A stretch of 64,000 bases of DNA from CANKHA01 sp963750965 (GTDB lineage Bacteria > Pseudomonadota > Alphaproteobacteria > Rhizobiales > Xanthobacteraceae), in assembly GCA_963750965.1 (NCBI GenBank), contig CAVVSK010000013.1:186001-250000 (forward strand). Reading direction: 5' to 3'. Below, piece after piece: positions 1 through 8,017 of the stretch. How positions within the stretch are numbered: the stretch's first letter is position 1; every line of letters starts with the position of its first letter. Position numbers and translations under genes: made by a program. The notes below the pieces were generated by a model. That model saw only the letters and a program-made list of their open reading frames with translations. It did not search any database and was not told the DNA's origin.

Positions 1-1
1 T

Positions 2-790
2 TTTCGTGGCCCGGCTTTCGATCGGTCGAAACCTTATGTGGCCTGTATCGGCGCGGCCCATACCTTTGGGCGCTTCGTCACCCGACCTTACCCTGCCATC
101 CTGAGCGAAAGGTTGGGCTTCCAGTTTCTGAACCTGGGCGTCGGCGGCGCTGGTCCTTTGCTGTTTGACGCACCGCAATACATAAACTTTGCGAACCAGG
201 CCAAGTTTGTCGTGGTGCAGGTGTTGTCAGGGAGAAGCGAAAGCAATTCGCTTTTCGACAACAGTGGAACCGGCAGCCTCATGGGGGTTCGGAAGGCCGA
301 TAAACGATTCATGCGTTTTGAAGAGTTCGTCGCAGAGCTTATGGAAACGGAATCGAGGGAGCGGGTCATCGAGATTATCCAGGAGACGCGGGCGAGCTAC
401 CTGCACAACATGATGAATCTGCTTCAACATATTTATCGGCCCAAGATTCTCTTTTGGTTTTCCCGCCGCGCCCCTTCTTATAAGGAAGGATTCGGCAGCC
501 CTTGGGAGCTGCTGGGCGAATACCCGCAGCTCGTCAACAGGGCGATGATCGACAAACTGAGGCCGTTTGTTGACGAGTATGTCGAGTGCATATCTTCACG
601 CGGTCTCCCGCAAAAGCTCTGGCAGTCGGATAAACCGATAGATGGCACCTGGTTAGAAGGCGGATGGTTGCTCAATCGGTATTATCCGTCGCCCGAAATG
701 CACCAGGAGGCAGCGCACCTGCTAGCGCCCGTGTGCGCCCGCTACATGTCCGGGAGCCGCCGAAGACGCCAGCGTGGTGGAGTGCGTTAA
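2..790 (+). CDS. DUF6473 family protein, 5' end missing (partial)
   Basis: The frame is open from the left edge of the window, so the true start lies outside it. Reading in frame from base 2 gives FRGPAFDRSKPYVACIGAAH, continuing into TFGRFV, then a stretch with NLGVGGAGP. This is the conserved core I associate with DUF6473, a family of uncharacterised proteins often found near sulfotransferase and glycosyltransferase genes in alphaproteobacteria. A GTG at 38 could be taken as a start, but it would cut through the conserved PYVA-IGAAHTFGRF block, so an edge-truncated gene is the better model. The C-terminus is Arg-rich (GSRRRRQRGG). Function is unknown. The gene converges on the reverse-strand gene ending at 907, with a hairpin between them. 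Confidence 0.72.
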   Translation, partial: FRGPAFDRSKPYVACIGAAHTFGRFVTRPYPAILSERLGFQFLNLGVGGAGPLLFDAPQYINFANQAKFVVVQVLSGRSESNSLFDNSGTGSLMGVRKADKRFMRFEEFVAELMETESRERVIEIIQETRASYLHNMMNLLQHIYRPKILFWFSRRAPSYKEGFGSPWELLGEYPQLVNRAMIDKLRPFVDEYVECISSRGLPQKLWQSDKPIDGTWLEGGWLLNRYYPSPEMHQEAAHLLAPVCARYMSGSRRRRQRGGVR

Positions 791-844
791 GTGCAGGCTT
801 CTCCGGCAACCGCCGCGATTGGCTTGTAATATCTGTCGTAGGAA

Positions 845-883
845 AAAAGAGGAATCATGTCGGTTTCTGGCGTGACTCCCCTT
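845..883. terminator. Imperfect hairpin between convergent genes
   Basis: The left arm (about 847-859) and right arm CGTGACTCCCCTT (871-883) pair at about 10 or 11 of 13 positions around the loop TCGGTTTCTGG. An A-run on the left would give a U-run for reverse-strand transcripts. Loop and right arm are nearly identical to the perfect hairpin at 5620-5656, which also lies between convergent genes, so the two are probably copies of one terminator element. Confidence 0.55.
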
Positions 884-906
884 TCTGACCACAACACTAG
901 CGTCAT

Positions 907-1488
907 CTATCGCCGCTGCGCGGCCGTAATCGCACGCCGCGCGGTATCGATTGCCGCGCGCCGGCGCGCCGCCTCACTCGCTCGGGCTTCCTGGCGATCG
1001 CGCGGAGGCGCGCTGGCGCTCCGCGCAACTGACGGGGGATCGGAGCCGAGAATAACGATGCGAGCCAAGCGCGGTTCATCGCTGCTGGTGTCGTAGAACA
1101 TGACGTAGCTCACGCGAGCAAGCAGCCGGCGAGCGAGCTCGATGGGTGATCCTCTGAGACCGCGGCCCTGCACCATTTCGTCGGCAAAGGCCTTGTTGCG
1201 CCACTCGATCTCCACCTCGCGCTCAGCGAACAGGCGAGTGAGGATCTCGCGGCGCGTCGCGGCGCTGGACTCAAGCACGATCTCGCTGTCACGCCCGGTC
1301 TGCAGCGTGAGCTCGCCGTGTCGCCCGTTCTCCGGAACGGGCTCGCCGGCCTCGGTCGGCATGACGTCGACCGCGTCGGCCGCCGGGGGCAGCAAAGCGG
1401 TCCTATCCGGCACCTGCGCCTGGGCATCGATGTGCAAGAGGCCCGCGGCCAGCACCGCGAGCAGAACTGCGCGCAACGAAAGCATCAT
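907..1488 (-). CDS. Hypothetical secreted/periplasmic protein
   Basis: A protein of about 193 residues starting at the double Met MMLSLRAVLLAV. The N-terminus is a typical Sec signal peptide with likely cleavage after AQA (DAQAQ). The frame also opens upstream to a TTG at 1503, but the hydrophobic segment then sits less well. The mature part has a central alpha/beta-looking segment (residues about 75-140, ending RLARIVILGSDPP) that could be an STN-like short domain, followed by an Ala/Arg-rich C-terminus. I do not recognise the family with confidence. It is the last gene of a reverse-strand run that begins with the collagen-like gene. Confidence 0.6.
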   Translation of the reverse strand: MMLSLRAVLLAVLAAGLLHIDAQAQVPDRTALLPPAADAVDVMPTEAGEPVPENGRHGELTLQTGRDSEIVLESSAATRREILTRLFAEREVEIEWRNKAFADEMVQGRGLRGSPIELARRLLARVSYVMFYDTSSDEPRLARIVILGSDPPSVARSASAPPRDRQEARASEAARRRAAIDTARRAITAAQRR

Positions 1489-1634
1489 CGCCGGACCACC
1501 CAAAATGCAGGCAGGGCCCGCCTGAGTGCGCGGCCCCGGAAGCCGGGCGGGCGCCGGACGCGAGGCCGCTTTGGCCAGACCAGCGCCCGCCCAAGTGAAA
1601 CCCGCCGACGTGTCTTCAGCCGGCGGGCGATCGA

Positions 1635-1943
1635 TTATCTGACGTCAATCAGTTGCAGCGAGTTCACCAGCATGGACCGGCCAACCGTGACGTAGCCCGG
1701 CTCGCGAATGGGCGCGTCAACAGGGGCCGCAGCGATTTCTGCTTCCTCGTGGTAGCAAGTCGTGACCGCACCCTGCACCAATGCCGCGGCGGCCTCGAGG
1801 GCGTTCGCACTCGCGCTCGTCGGTTGCGAAAGCCGCTGCTGCACTTTCGTGAGGTCGGCGCTGCAGTGGTTGGCCAGCGCCGGGCCGCTCAGCAGCAGCA
1901 CGGCGGCGCACGACAACAGCGTTAGATTTGCATGCTTCTTCAT
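1635..1943 (-). CDS. Small secreted hypothetical protein (102 aa)
   Basis: Starts MKKHANLTLLSCAAVLLL, a clear signal peptide with cleavage expected after PALA, and has an AGGGAG ribosome site about 6 nt upstream of the ATG. The mature chain (about 78 residues) begins NHCSADLTKVQQRL and is Ala-rich, with one further Cys that could pair with the first. No family is recognised. It starts only 23 nt after the stop of the collagen-like reading frame, so the two are probably cotranscribed and this protein may be exported together with the fibre protein. Confidence 0.7.
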   Translation of the reverse strand: MKKHANLTLLSCAAVLLLSGPALANHCSADLTKVQQRLSQPTSASANALEAAAALVQGAVTTCYHEEAEIAAAPVDAPIREPGYVTVGRSMLVNSLQLIDVR

Positions 1944-1966
1944 CGCAGTTCTCCCTTTCCGCCGGA

Positions 1967-2829
1967 TCAGTTGGTGTTGGCGCAGAGCGCATAGGCTGTC
2001 GCGATCGTGGTGGCGCTGCCAGATTGTCGGGCGAGTGTGACGCTCCAGCTGCCATCGGCGGAAGGCCAGCTTTGCACAACCTCCCAAGTCGCGCTCGTGT
2101 GGGCCACACCGCCGCCCAGAACCTTCTTTGTGCCAGGGCAGATGGCGGTCACGGTGTTGTTCGCAGTAGTAAGAGTCTGTGGGACGCTCACCCTTTCCCA
2201 GGCACTCAGCCCCGGCACCCCCTGCGGGCCTTGAGGGCCGGTGGCACCCGTCGCGCCGGTAGCACCCGTCGCGCCGGTAGCACCCGTGGCGCCCGTGTCG
2301 CCCTTCGGCGCCGGTAGCGCCGGTGTCGCCTTTCTCGCCTTGGGGGCCCTGCGGGCCGATGGCGCCGGTGTCGCCCTTCGGGCCTTGCGGGCCAGTCGCG
2401 CCGGTGGCGCCGGTGTCGCCCTTCGGGCCTTGCGGGCCGGTCGCACCCGTGGCGCCGGTGTCGCCCTTCGGGCCCTGCGGGCCGGTCGCGCCGGTGGCCC
2501 GGTGCGCCGGTGGCGCCGGTCGCGCCCTGCGGACCCATGGGGCCCTGGGGTCCTTGCGGGCCAGTGGGGCCCTGCGGTCCGACGGGGCCCGGCGGGCCTT
2601 GTATTCCCTGGACGTTCCAGGAGACGGCCATTTCGTTGTCCTTGCAATCGGCGAGGGAAGCGACAAAGCGCACGCGGCCAGTGTCGTTGGGCCAGCAGGC
2701 GTTGACCGTCGTTGTCTGCGCTTGCACTGGCGTTGCGCCAGATAGCAATGCTGTCGCGGCGGCAGTCAGCAGGAACATCCGCGCGCCCGTACCGCCCGCG
2801 AGACTACGGGTCATAAATTCCGTGATCAT
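1967..2829 (-). pseudogene. Collagen-like secreted protein, frame broken twice in the Gly-X-Y repeats
   Basis: Start ATG at 2827-2829, preceded by a strong GGGGGAG site. The N-terminal frame gives a signal peptide (MTRSLAGGTGARMFLLTAAA..ALLSGATPVQAQ), a short Cys-containing domain (NACWPNDTGRVRF) and GPPGPVGPQG repeats. Near 2497-2508 the repeats continue in a second frame (GATGPQGPKGDT units), as if 2 nt were lost. Near 2308-2313 they move to a third frame (GDTGATGATGAT), as if 1 nt were gained. That frame runs through a non-collagen C-terminal domain (LSAWERVSVPQTL..ALCANTN). Joined, this would be one protein of about 285 residues with N-terminal, collagen and C-terminal domains. The C-terminal domain is clean and protein-like, so either the disruption is recent or the repeats were misread. 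Confidence 0.75.
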
Positions 2830-3164
2830 GTGACTCACTCCCCCCTGGCTCCGCCTCATAGAGGCGAAGAAGCACTCGTTACGGCGTGGTCAGGCCAGCG
2901 GAATCCAAAAGGCGTCTGTTTGTTGTTGTTGTTGTTGACGCTTAAATTCCGAACGTGCCCCCACCCAATCCAGCGCTACGCGGAAGGGGTTTTTCCAACA
3001 ATATATCTACAGTTATAGATAATGGGGCGCAGGCATTTTTTGCAGATAGATCAGATAGATAGCTGTTAACACTAATCAGCGTTCGCGGTCCGCGAAGATG
3101 GTCCCGAAGAGGAAGAGCGAATACAGCTTGCTCAGCCTACTTACCTTTTTGGAGGCGGTTCGCG
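2830..3164. other. Divergent intergenic region with (TTG)6 tract
   Basis: This lies between the collagen-like gene (reverse) and the histidine kinase (forward), about 335 nt with no convincing gene. It contains six TTG trinucleotides at 2920-2937 and an AT-rich stretch at 2990-3070 with repeated TAGAT words (ATCTACAGTTATAGAT, CAGATAGATCAGATAGATAG). This is the likely place for both promoters. I see no clear operator dyad. Confidence 0.4.
2920..2937. repeat. Microsatellite (TTG)6
   Basis: Six perfect tandem TTG units upstream of the broken collagen-like gene, about 90 nt from its start codon. A tract this short may be stable. It is noted because trinucleotide slippage in a leader could alter promoter spacing. 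Confidence 0.6.
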
Positions 3165-4832
3165 TTGCGCTTGCGTGCAATCACCGATCAGTCGAGCTTT
3201 TGGCCGCAGCCACTGTTCGATCGTCCGCCGGGTACGGTAATTGCCGACGCCAGGCTTGTGCTGGCGTGTTTTGCGCTGTTGGCTATCTGGCTCGACCCGA
3301 CCCAGCCGGATCGCCATCCCCCGCTTACCTATTCCGTTCTTGCTCTCTATGTCGCTTATGCGATCGCTGTCGCGGTCTCGCAATCGTTTAGCCAAAGCCA
3401 ATACCCATGGACGCACGTCATCGACGTGTATCTCATCGGGACCCTCATCTATCTCACGCAAGGGCCAACCAGCCCGTTCTTCGTCCTTGCCACTTTCGCT
3501 CTCATCTCCGGAACGTTGCAGTGGGGAGCCCGCGGGGCGATAGCGACGGGCGCGGCACTGGTCCTGATCCAGCTCGCTGTCACGGCCATCGACGGCGTGG
3601 GCGAGATCGACCGCTTTATCATGCGGAGCGGTTATCTGCTCGTGGGCGCCGCCCTGTTCGGATACTACGGAGCTTATCGCGATCGCGTTAGCGAGCGTCT
3701 CGCAAAGCTTGCGGCGTGGCCGCTCGAAGATATCGCGTTGGACGACTTCCCCACCATTGATCGTTCTCTATCTCATGCCGCCAATGTGATGCAGTCGCGC
3801 CGCGTCATCCTGGTTTGGGAAACTGAGGAGGAACCATTACTCTTCGTCAGCACATGGGCCGGCGGGCAAAAAGCAACCTCGTCGTTTTCCGCAACTGGTT
3901 TCGAAGAAGCGATTGCTCCGCAAATTGCGGATTGGCCCTTCGAGATCGCGCATTGCCATGACCTCAACGCGCTTACTCCAGCCGGCGTGAAGAAGCTGGA
4001 ACGCGCCGCCATCAGTGAACCTCTTTGCAAACGACTGGAAATTACCGGCCGGGTTGCTTCGGCGCCATTCAAGACTGCCGCGACAAAAGGTCGGGTGTTT
4101 TTTGATGACCCGGCGTGGTTCGGAGATGAATTGTTGGCGCTCGTAGAGATCGTCGGCAATCGTATTGGCAATCAAATCCAGGAATACGAGTTGCGTGTGC
4201 AGTTACAGGAAGCTGCTGTTGCCAAGGAGCGAGAACGGCTTGCGGATGACCTGCACGACAGCACCTTACAGGTGATGACCGCAGCCGCGCTGCAGCTAAA
4301 AGAGATGGCGGAAAACCCAATTGCCGCCAAGTTGCAAAATGCGCTGACCGAAATACGAAAGCAACTGGTCACTCAGCAGCGAGAGATACGATTATTTGCG
4401 ATGCAATTGCGCGGAAGTCAGAGCAAGGAACCCGTTCCGCTGGAACAGGCCATTCGTCTCACCCTGGCCAAGATAGAGGACATTTGGAGGTGTAGAACGC
4501 ACGCGAAGGTGGAGCCTGCATCAGCGACAGTTCCCCAGCGCGTTCAGCAAGAGATCGATTTTATTCTCATGGAAGCGGCTGCCAATGCCTGCCGGCATGG
4601 CAATGCCAGCAATTTCGACGTCGCAGTGGAGATCGCGCCTGACCAATTGAATTTACGCATCGCAAACGACGGCGCTGCCTTCCCGGGGATTCCGGTTGAT
4701 GGGAAGTCACCGACGGAACTCGAGCTAGGCCCGCGGTCCATAAAGCACCGGGTGACCGGCAGCGGCGGTCACATGAAGTTGCTGAGTGCTGCTGGCGACG
4801 TCGCATTGCACATCAGGCTGCCGCTGACATGA
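3165..4832 (+). CDS. NarL-system sensor histidine kinase (HisKA_3 type)
   Basis: A 555-residue sensor kinase. The start is taken as TTG at 3165 because GGAGG lies 9 nt upstream. Residues about 30-175 hold several hydrophobic segments typical of a multi-pass sensor, then comes a region of about 150 residues resembling a GAF-like input domain. The dimerisation/phosphoacceptor helix reads ERERLADDLHDSTLQ, with the phosphorylated His at about residue 364. A HATPase N-box (EAAANACRHG) starts near 469. The G1 box reads ANDGAAF instead of D-x-G-x-G, and the G2 box (GPRSIKHRV) also departs from the usual GLxxMRER. Its stop overlaps the regulator start (ATGA), indicating translational coupling. The stimulus is unknown. 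Confidence 0.88.
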   Translation: MRLRAITDQSSFWPQPLFDRPPGTVIADARLVLACFALLAIWLDPTQPDRHPPLTYSVLALYVAYAIAVAVSQSFSQSQYPWTHVIDVYLIGTLIYLTQGPTSPFFVLATFALISGTLQWGARGAIATGAALVLIQLAVTAIDGVGEIDRFIMRSGYLLVGAALFGYYGAYRDRVSERLAKLAAWPLEDIALDDFPTIDRSLSHAANVMQSRRVILVWETEEEPLLFVSTWAGGQKATSSFSATGFEEAIAPQIADWPFEIAHCHDLNALTPAGVKKLERAAISEPLCKRLEITGRVASAPFKTAATKGRVFFDDPAWFGDELLALVEIVGNRIGNQIQEYELRVQLQEAAVAKERERLADDLHDSTLQVMTAAALQLKEMAENPIAAKLQNALTEIRKQLVTQQREIRLFAMQLRGSQSKEPVPLEQAIRLTLAKIEDIWRCRTHAKVEPASATVPQRVQQEIDFILMEAAANACRHGNASNFDVAVEIAPDQLNLRIANDGAAFPGIPVDGKSPTELELGPRSIKHRVTGSGGHMKLLSAAGDVALHIRLPLT

Positions 4833-5518
4833 CGGTCTCGGTCATTCTTGTCGACGATCATCCCCTGGTTTTGAGCGGGTTGCGCGCCCTCATTCAAAGT
4901 CATCCGGGATTTCACGTCGTCGGCGCATTTAGCGATGGCGATGAAGCGTTAGCGGCCATGCGGCAGCACAAGCCCACGATAGCCGTTCTCGATCTAAAGC
5001 TTGGGAAAAGCAGCGGTCTAAGCATACTGAGTGCTGTGGTTGATGGCGCCCTTCCTACGCGCATCGTGCTTTTGGCTGCATTCATGCACGATGCCGAAAT
5101 ATATGCTGCTATTGATCACGGCGTTCATGGAATGCTTCTCAAGGACTGGGCACCCGATACCCTGATTGATTGCTTGAACGCTGTCGCCGCGGGACGACGG
5201 TGGCTTCCAGAGGGTTTGGTCAAGGGGCCACTCGAACGGGAAAACGTGCGACGCCGTTTGGCCGAAGATATTTTGGAGCGACTGACGCGCAGGGAACGGG
5301 AGGTGGCGCTTCTCATAGTCGATGGGATGACGGTCAAGCAAGTCGCTCACCGGCTGATGCTTTCCGAGGGTACGGTAAAGCTTCATCTCCACGCCGTGTT
5401 CCAGAAATTAGGCGTATCCAAGCGTTCCGACATGGTGCTGATGCTAAGCAGAATCCGTGACAGGATAGATACTGGAGCAGGCTCCTCCCAACCGAGCAAC
5501 GCGGCTGCTACAGATTAG
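4829..5518 (+). CDS. LuxR/NarL-family response regulator
   Basis: A 229-residue partner of the preceding kinase. The receiver domain (residues about 3-120) has the acidic pair D9-D10, phosphoacceptor D55 in VLDLKL, and the conserved Lys in GMLLKD. The usual Thr/Ser after beta-4 is replaced by Ala (IVLLAAF), which is unusual. The C-terminal GerE-type helix-turn-helix reads LTRREREVALLIVDGMT then LSEGTVKLHL, placing it in the NarL/FixJ class. It starts within the kinase stop codon. Targets cannot be read from the sequence; the nearby exported-protein genes are candidates only by position. Confidence 0.92.
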   Translation: MTVSVILVDDHPLVLSGLRALIQSHPGFHVVGAFSDGDEALAAMRQHKPTIAVLDLKLGKSSGLSILSAVVDGALPTRIVLLAAFMHDAEIYAAIDHGVHGMLLKDWAPDTLIDCLNAVAAGRRWLPEGLVKGPLERENVRRRLAEDILERLTRREREVALLIVDGMTVKQVAHRLMLSEGTVKLHLHAVFQKLGVSKRSDMVLMLSRIRDRIDTGAGSSQPSNAAATD

Positions 5519-5619
5519 CAGCAGCGGCTCCGCTGGCTTAAACCACCAAAGATTCTTTGTGCGTGGTTCAGCGTTATCTTTGGCATGGCGCGAAAGGCGG
5601 ATGACTTCCGTACCGAAAA

Positions 5620-5656
5620 AAAGGGAGTCACGTCGGTCTCTGGCGTGACTCCCTTT
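5620..5656. terminator. Perfect 13-bp hairpin, bidirectional terminator
   Basis: AAAGGGAGTCACG (5620-5632) pairs perfectly with CGTGACTCCCTTT (5644-5656) around an 11-nt loop. An A-run immediately left of the stem gives a U-run for reverse transcripts. It sits between the convergent response regulator and the BTLCP gene. Loop and right arm match the element at 845-883. Confidence 0.8.
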
Positions 5657-5697
5657 CGCAATTGGCCTCGTCGCAGAGCTTATCAGGAAGACCGCCG

Positions 5698-6620
5698 TCA
5701 CTCTCCCGCGATGTTAGCCACCTGCATCTTTTGTTTCGGGTTACGATAGCCGTCTATGTAAACCCACTGGTTGGGATGCGAGACGGACTGCCGCTTCACA
5801 TAGTCATGCGTTGTTTGAGTCCACAACGATACCTTCGGCGACAGGTTGTCCAGGATGTAGTCACCCTTGTTGGTGCGGGCCATCAGCACCGCGTGGCCCT
5901 GGTCTTCTTTTGTCCAGACGATCGTGATGAGCAGCGCTTCGCGCGGGAACCCGGCGGCAATCAACTTCTTCTGCTTGACAAGTGCATAAGCTTTGCAGTC
6001 GCCCTTGCCATCGGTGGGATATACCCACACATTCACCCGGCCGAAATGCTTCAAGTCCGGGACCGGCTTGATCTGCCGATTGACGCGGGTATTGGTCCGC
6101 ACCAGCATTTCCCAGTTGTCAGGCGTCAGCTCGATTTTCCTGGGTGCCTCTGAAAATGCGACGGTGGACGACGCTTCCTGCTTAGCCTCCAGAAAACCGT
6201 TCTCGGCCTTTGCAATAAACAAGCTCTGAACATCAAGCGTAGCGTCCCAATAAGCCAGGGTGGTGCCTGCCTGCTCGGCTTCTTGCCGCCCGCCATCCAA
6301 ATATTGGCGATAGGCCAGTCCTGCATGGACATGATGCCGCTGTTATTTGCTCCGTCCCAGTCAACGGCCGGGGCGGCGCTAGCCATTGCCGTCAACGCGA
6401 TCTTGCGAGCGTCGCTCGGTTTGTTGCATTCTGACGAGTAGCGTGCGCAAAAAGCGCTCCAGCCGTTCGGCGCTTTTGCTCTTTCGATTGCCGCCGTGAA
6501 GACAGACAAGCCGTGCGCAAGGGGAATTGCCTGCGCAGGCGCAACCGTCGCGCCCGCTAAAACAAAGGCGAGTAGCGTAAGAGGAATTGAGCGCACAGAT
6601 GACACAGTTAGTTTTTTCAT
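5698..6620 (-). pseudogene. BTLCP transglutaminase-like cysteine peptidase, disrupted
   Basis: The first part starts at ATG 6618-6620 behind AGGGAG: MKKLTVSSVRS.., signal peptide to AQA, then the BTLCP-type segment GWSAFCARYSSECNKPSDAR. The catalytic part is in another frame (open from about 6342 down to 5698): PRKIELTPDNWEMLVRTNT, the Cys in DGKGDCKAY, the His in DQGHAVL and the Asp in GDYILDN, ending with VKRQSVSHPNQWVYIDGY. The family usually joins these two parts within a few residues. Here about 200 nt of extra sequence separates ARKIALT from the similar PRKIELT, suggesting an insertion or partial tandem duplication plus a frameshift. BTLCPs are periplasmic peptidases, some of which process surface adhesins. 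The usual DCED motif is DCKA here. Confidence 0.72.
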
Positions 6621-6864
6621 GTTTAGCTCCCTGTCGTTCCGGAAGCTAAAACAGAGAAAATCTAAGGTTCTCTGAACCAAACTTTGTTATTGCGATTTGC
6701 GAGTCGTTCCAATTTATTTACCTCAACAGAGTCTTACGTCGCCTTGTCCTCCGCCCGCATCTGGGTCGCTGCCGAGAGCAAATGTTATTAACGAAGGTAT
6801 ATGTCTCTTCCTGCGGTATTATCTAAAATGTGATATGCAGTCCTGGTAATCGAAGGGAATTCAA
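6621..6864. other. AT-rich divergent promoter region
   Basis: About 244 nt between the BTLCP start and the epimerase start. It is notably AT-rich for this window at 6770-6850 (for example GGTATTATCTAAAATGTGATATGC), consistent with a promoter for the polysaccharide gene at 6865. No gene is seen. Confidence 0.4.
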
Positions 6865-7845
6865 ATGCATCTCGAAACACGAATATTAGTCACCGGCGGA
6901 AGCGGTTTCCTGGGATCTCACCTGTGTGAGCGGCTTTTAGAGAACGGCGCGCAAGTTCTCTGCGTCGATAATTTTTTTACCGGCCAGAAGCGCAACATCG
7001 AGCATCTTCTCACGCATCCCAGATTTGAGTTGATGCGGCACGACGTGACATTTCCGCTCTTTGTTGAAGTCGACGAAATCTACAATCTCGCCTGCCCTGC
7101 TTCTCCAATTCATTACCAACGTGACCCGGTGCAAACAACCAAGACCAGCGTGCATGGCGCGATCAACATGCTTGGCCTCGCCAAACGCTTGAATGCAAAA
7201 ATTCTGCAGGCATCCACCTCCGAGGTGTATGGCGATCCGACCGTGCACCCGCAAACGGAAGACTATTGGGGCAATGTCAATCCCATCGGGATCCGCTCCT
7301 GTTACGACGAGGGAAAGCGGTGCGCTGAAACGTTGTTTTTCGACTACTGGCGCAAGCACAAACTGCCGATTAAAGTCGCACGCATCTTCAATACTTATGG
7401 ACCGCGCATGCACCCCAATGATGGGAGAGTGGTTTCGAATTTTGTGATCCAGGCGCTATTGGGCGAGGATCTGAAAATATACGGCGATGGCTCGCAGACG
7501 CGTTCATTTTGTTTCGTGGACGATTTGGTCGATGGGCTCATTCGCCTGATGGGGACGGCGGATCAGGTGACGGGACCGATCAATCTCGGCAATCCCGGTG
7601 AATTTACGATACTGGAGCTCGCAAAGATCGTCATCGAACTGGTGGGAAGCAAATCCAAGATTGTTCACGGCGCCAAGCCGGAAGATGATCCGCGCCAGCG
7701 CAAACCCGATATCTCAAAGGCTGCCGAAGTCCTGGGCTGGGCGCCGAAGACCGATTTGGTTGATGGGCTAAAGCGCACGATCGGCTATTTTCATCCAATC
7801 GTGAAAGGCGAACGGCGGGCGGCGCTGAAGCCCCGTCTGGCTTAA
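6865..7845 (+). CDS. UDP-glucuronate decarboxylase (UDP-xylose synthase) / extended SDR
   Basis: A 326-residue NAD-dependent extended SDR. The Rossmann motif GGSGFLG is at residues 11-17. The signature ACPASPIHYQ, the TSEVYGDP block and the catalytic Y147-DEG-K151 in SCYDEGKR are characteristic of UDP-glucuronate decarboxylases (UXS/SUD), which convert UDP-glucuronate to UDP-xylose. Length fits the bacterial soluble form (about 315-340). GAAGGGA precedes the ATG. It opens the polysaccharide locus and supplies a pentose donor for the glycosyltransferases that follow. A related NAD-dependent epimerase is the only real alternative. Confidence 0.88.
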   Translation: MHLETRILVTGGSGFLGSHLCERLLENGAQVLCVDNFFTGQKRNIEHLLTHPRFELMRHDVTFPLFVEVDEIYNLACPASPIHYQRDPVQTTKTSVHGAINMLGLAKRLNAKILQASTSEVYGDPTVHPQTEDYWGNVNPIGIRSCYDEGKRCAETLFFDYWRKHKLPIKVARIFNTYGPRMHPNDGRVVSNFVIQALLGEDLKIYGDGSQTRSFCFVDDLVDGLIRLMGTADQVTGPINLGNPGEFTILELAKIVIELVGSKSKIVHGAKPEDDPRQRKPDISKAAEVLGWAPKTDLVDGLKRTIGYFHPIVKGERRAALKPRLA

Positions 7846-8017
7846 GCCGGCGGCGCGCGATCGAATCGTGACGCTCATATTAACGAGCGGGCGCCGGACT
7901 AGCTATGTCATTGAAATGCAGTAGTTTACTCGTCTTGTTTTGGCGATTACACCATGGGCAGACCGCGTCGGCTGCTCAATACGGAAGCCGTCCGATTAAG
8001 AGCCGCTACGACCCGGC

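Noticed and set aside
2220..2600. Tandem short DNA repeats that could suggest a CRISPR or satellite
   Set aside because: Period is 9 nt multiples encoding Gly-X-Y; no spacers and no cas genes.
2241..2745. Long Gly/Ala/Pro-rich frames on the forward strand
   Set aside because: They mirror the Gly-X-Y repeat of the reverse-strand collagen-like gene; complementary repeats stay open by chance.
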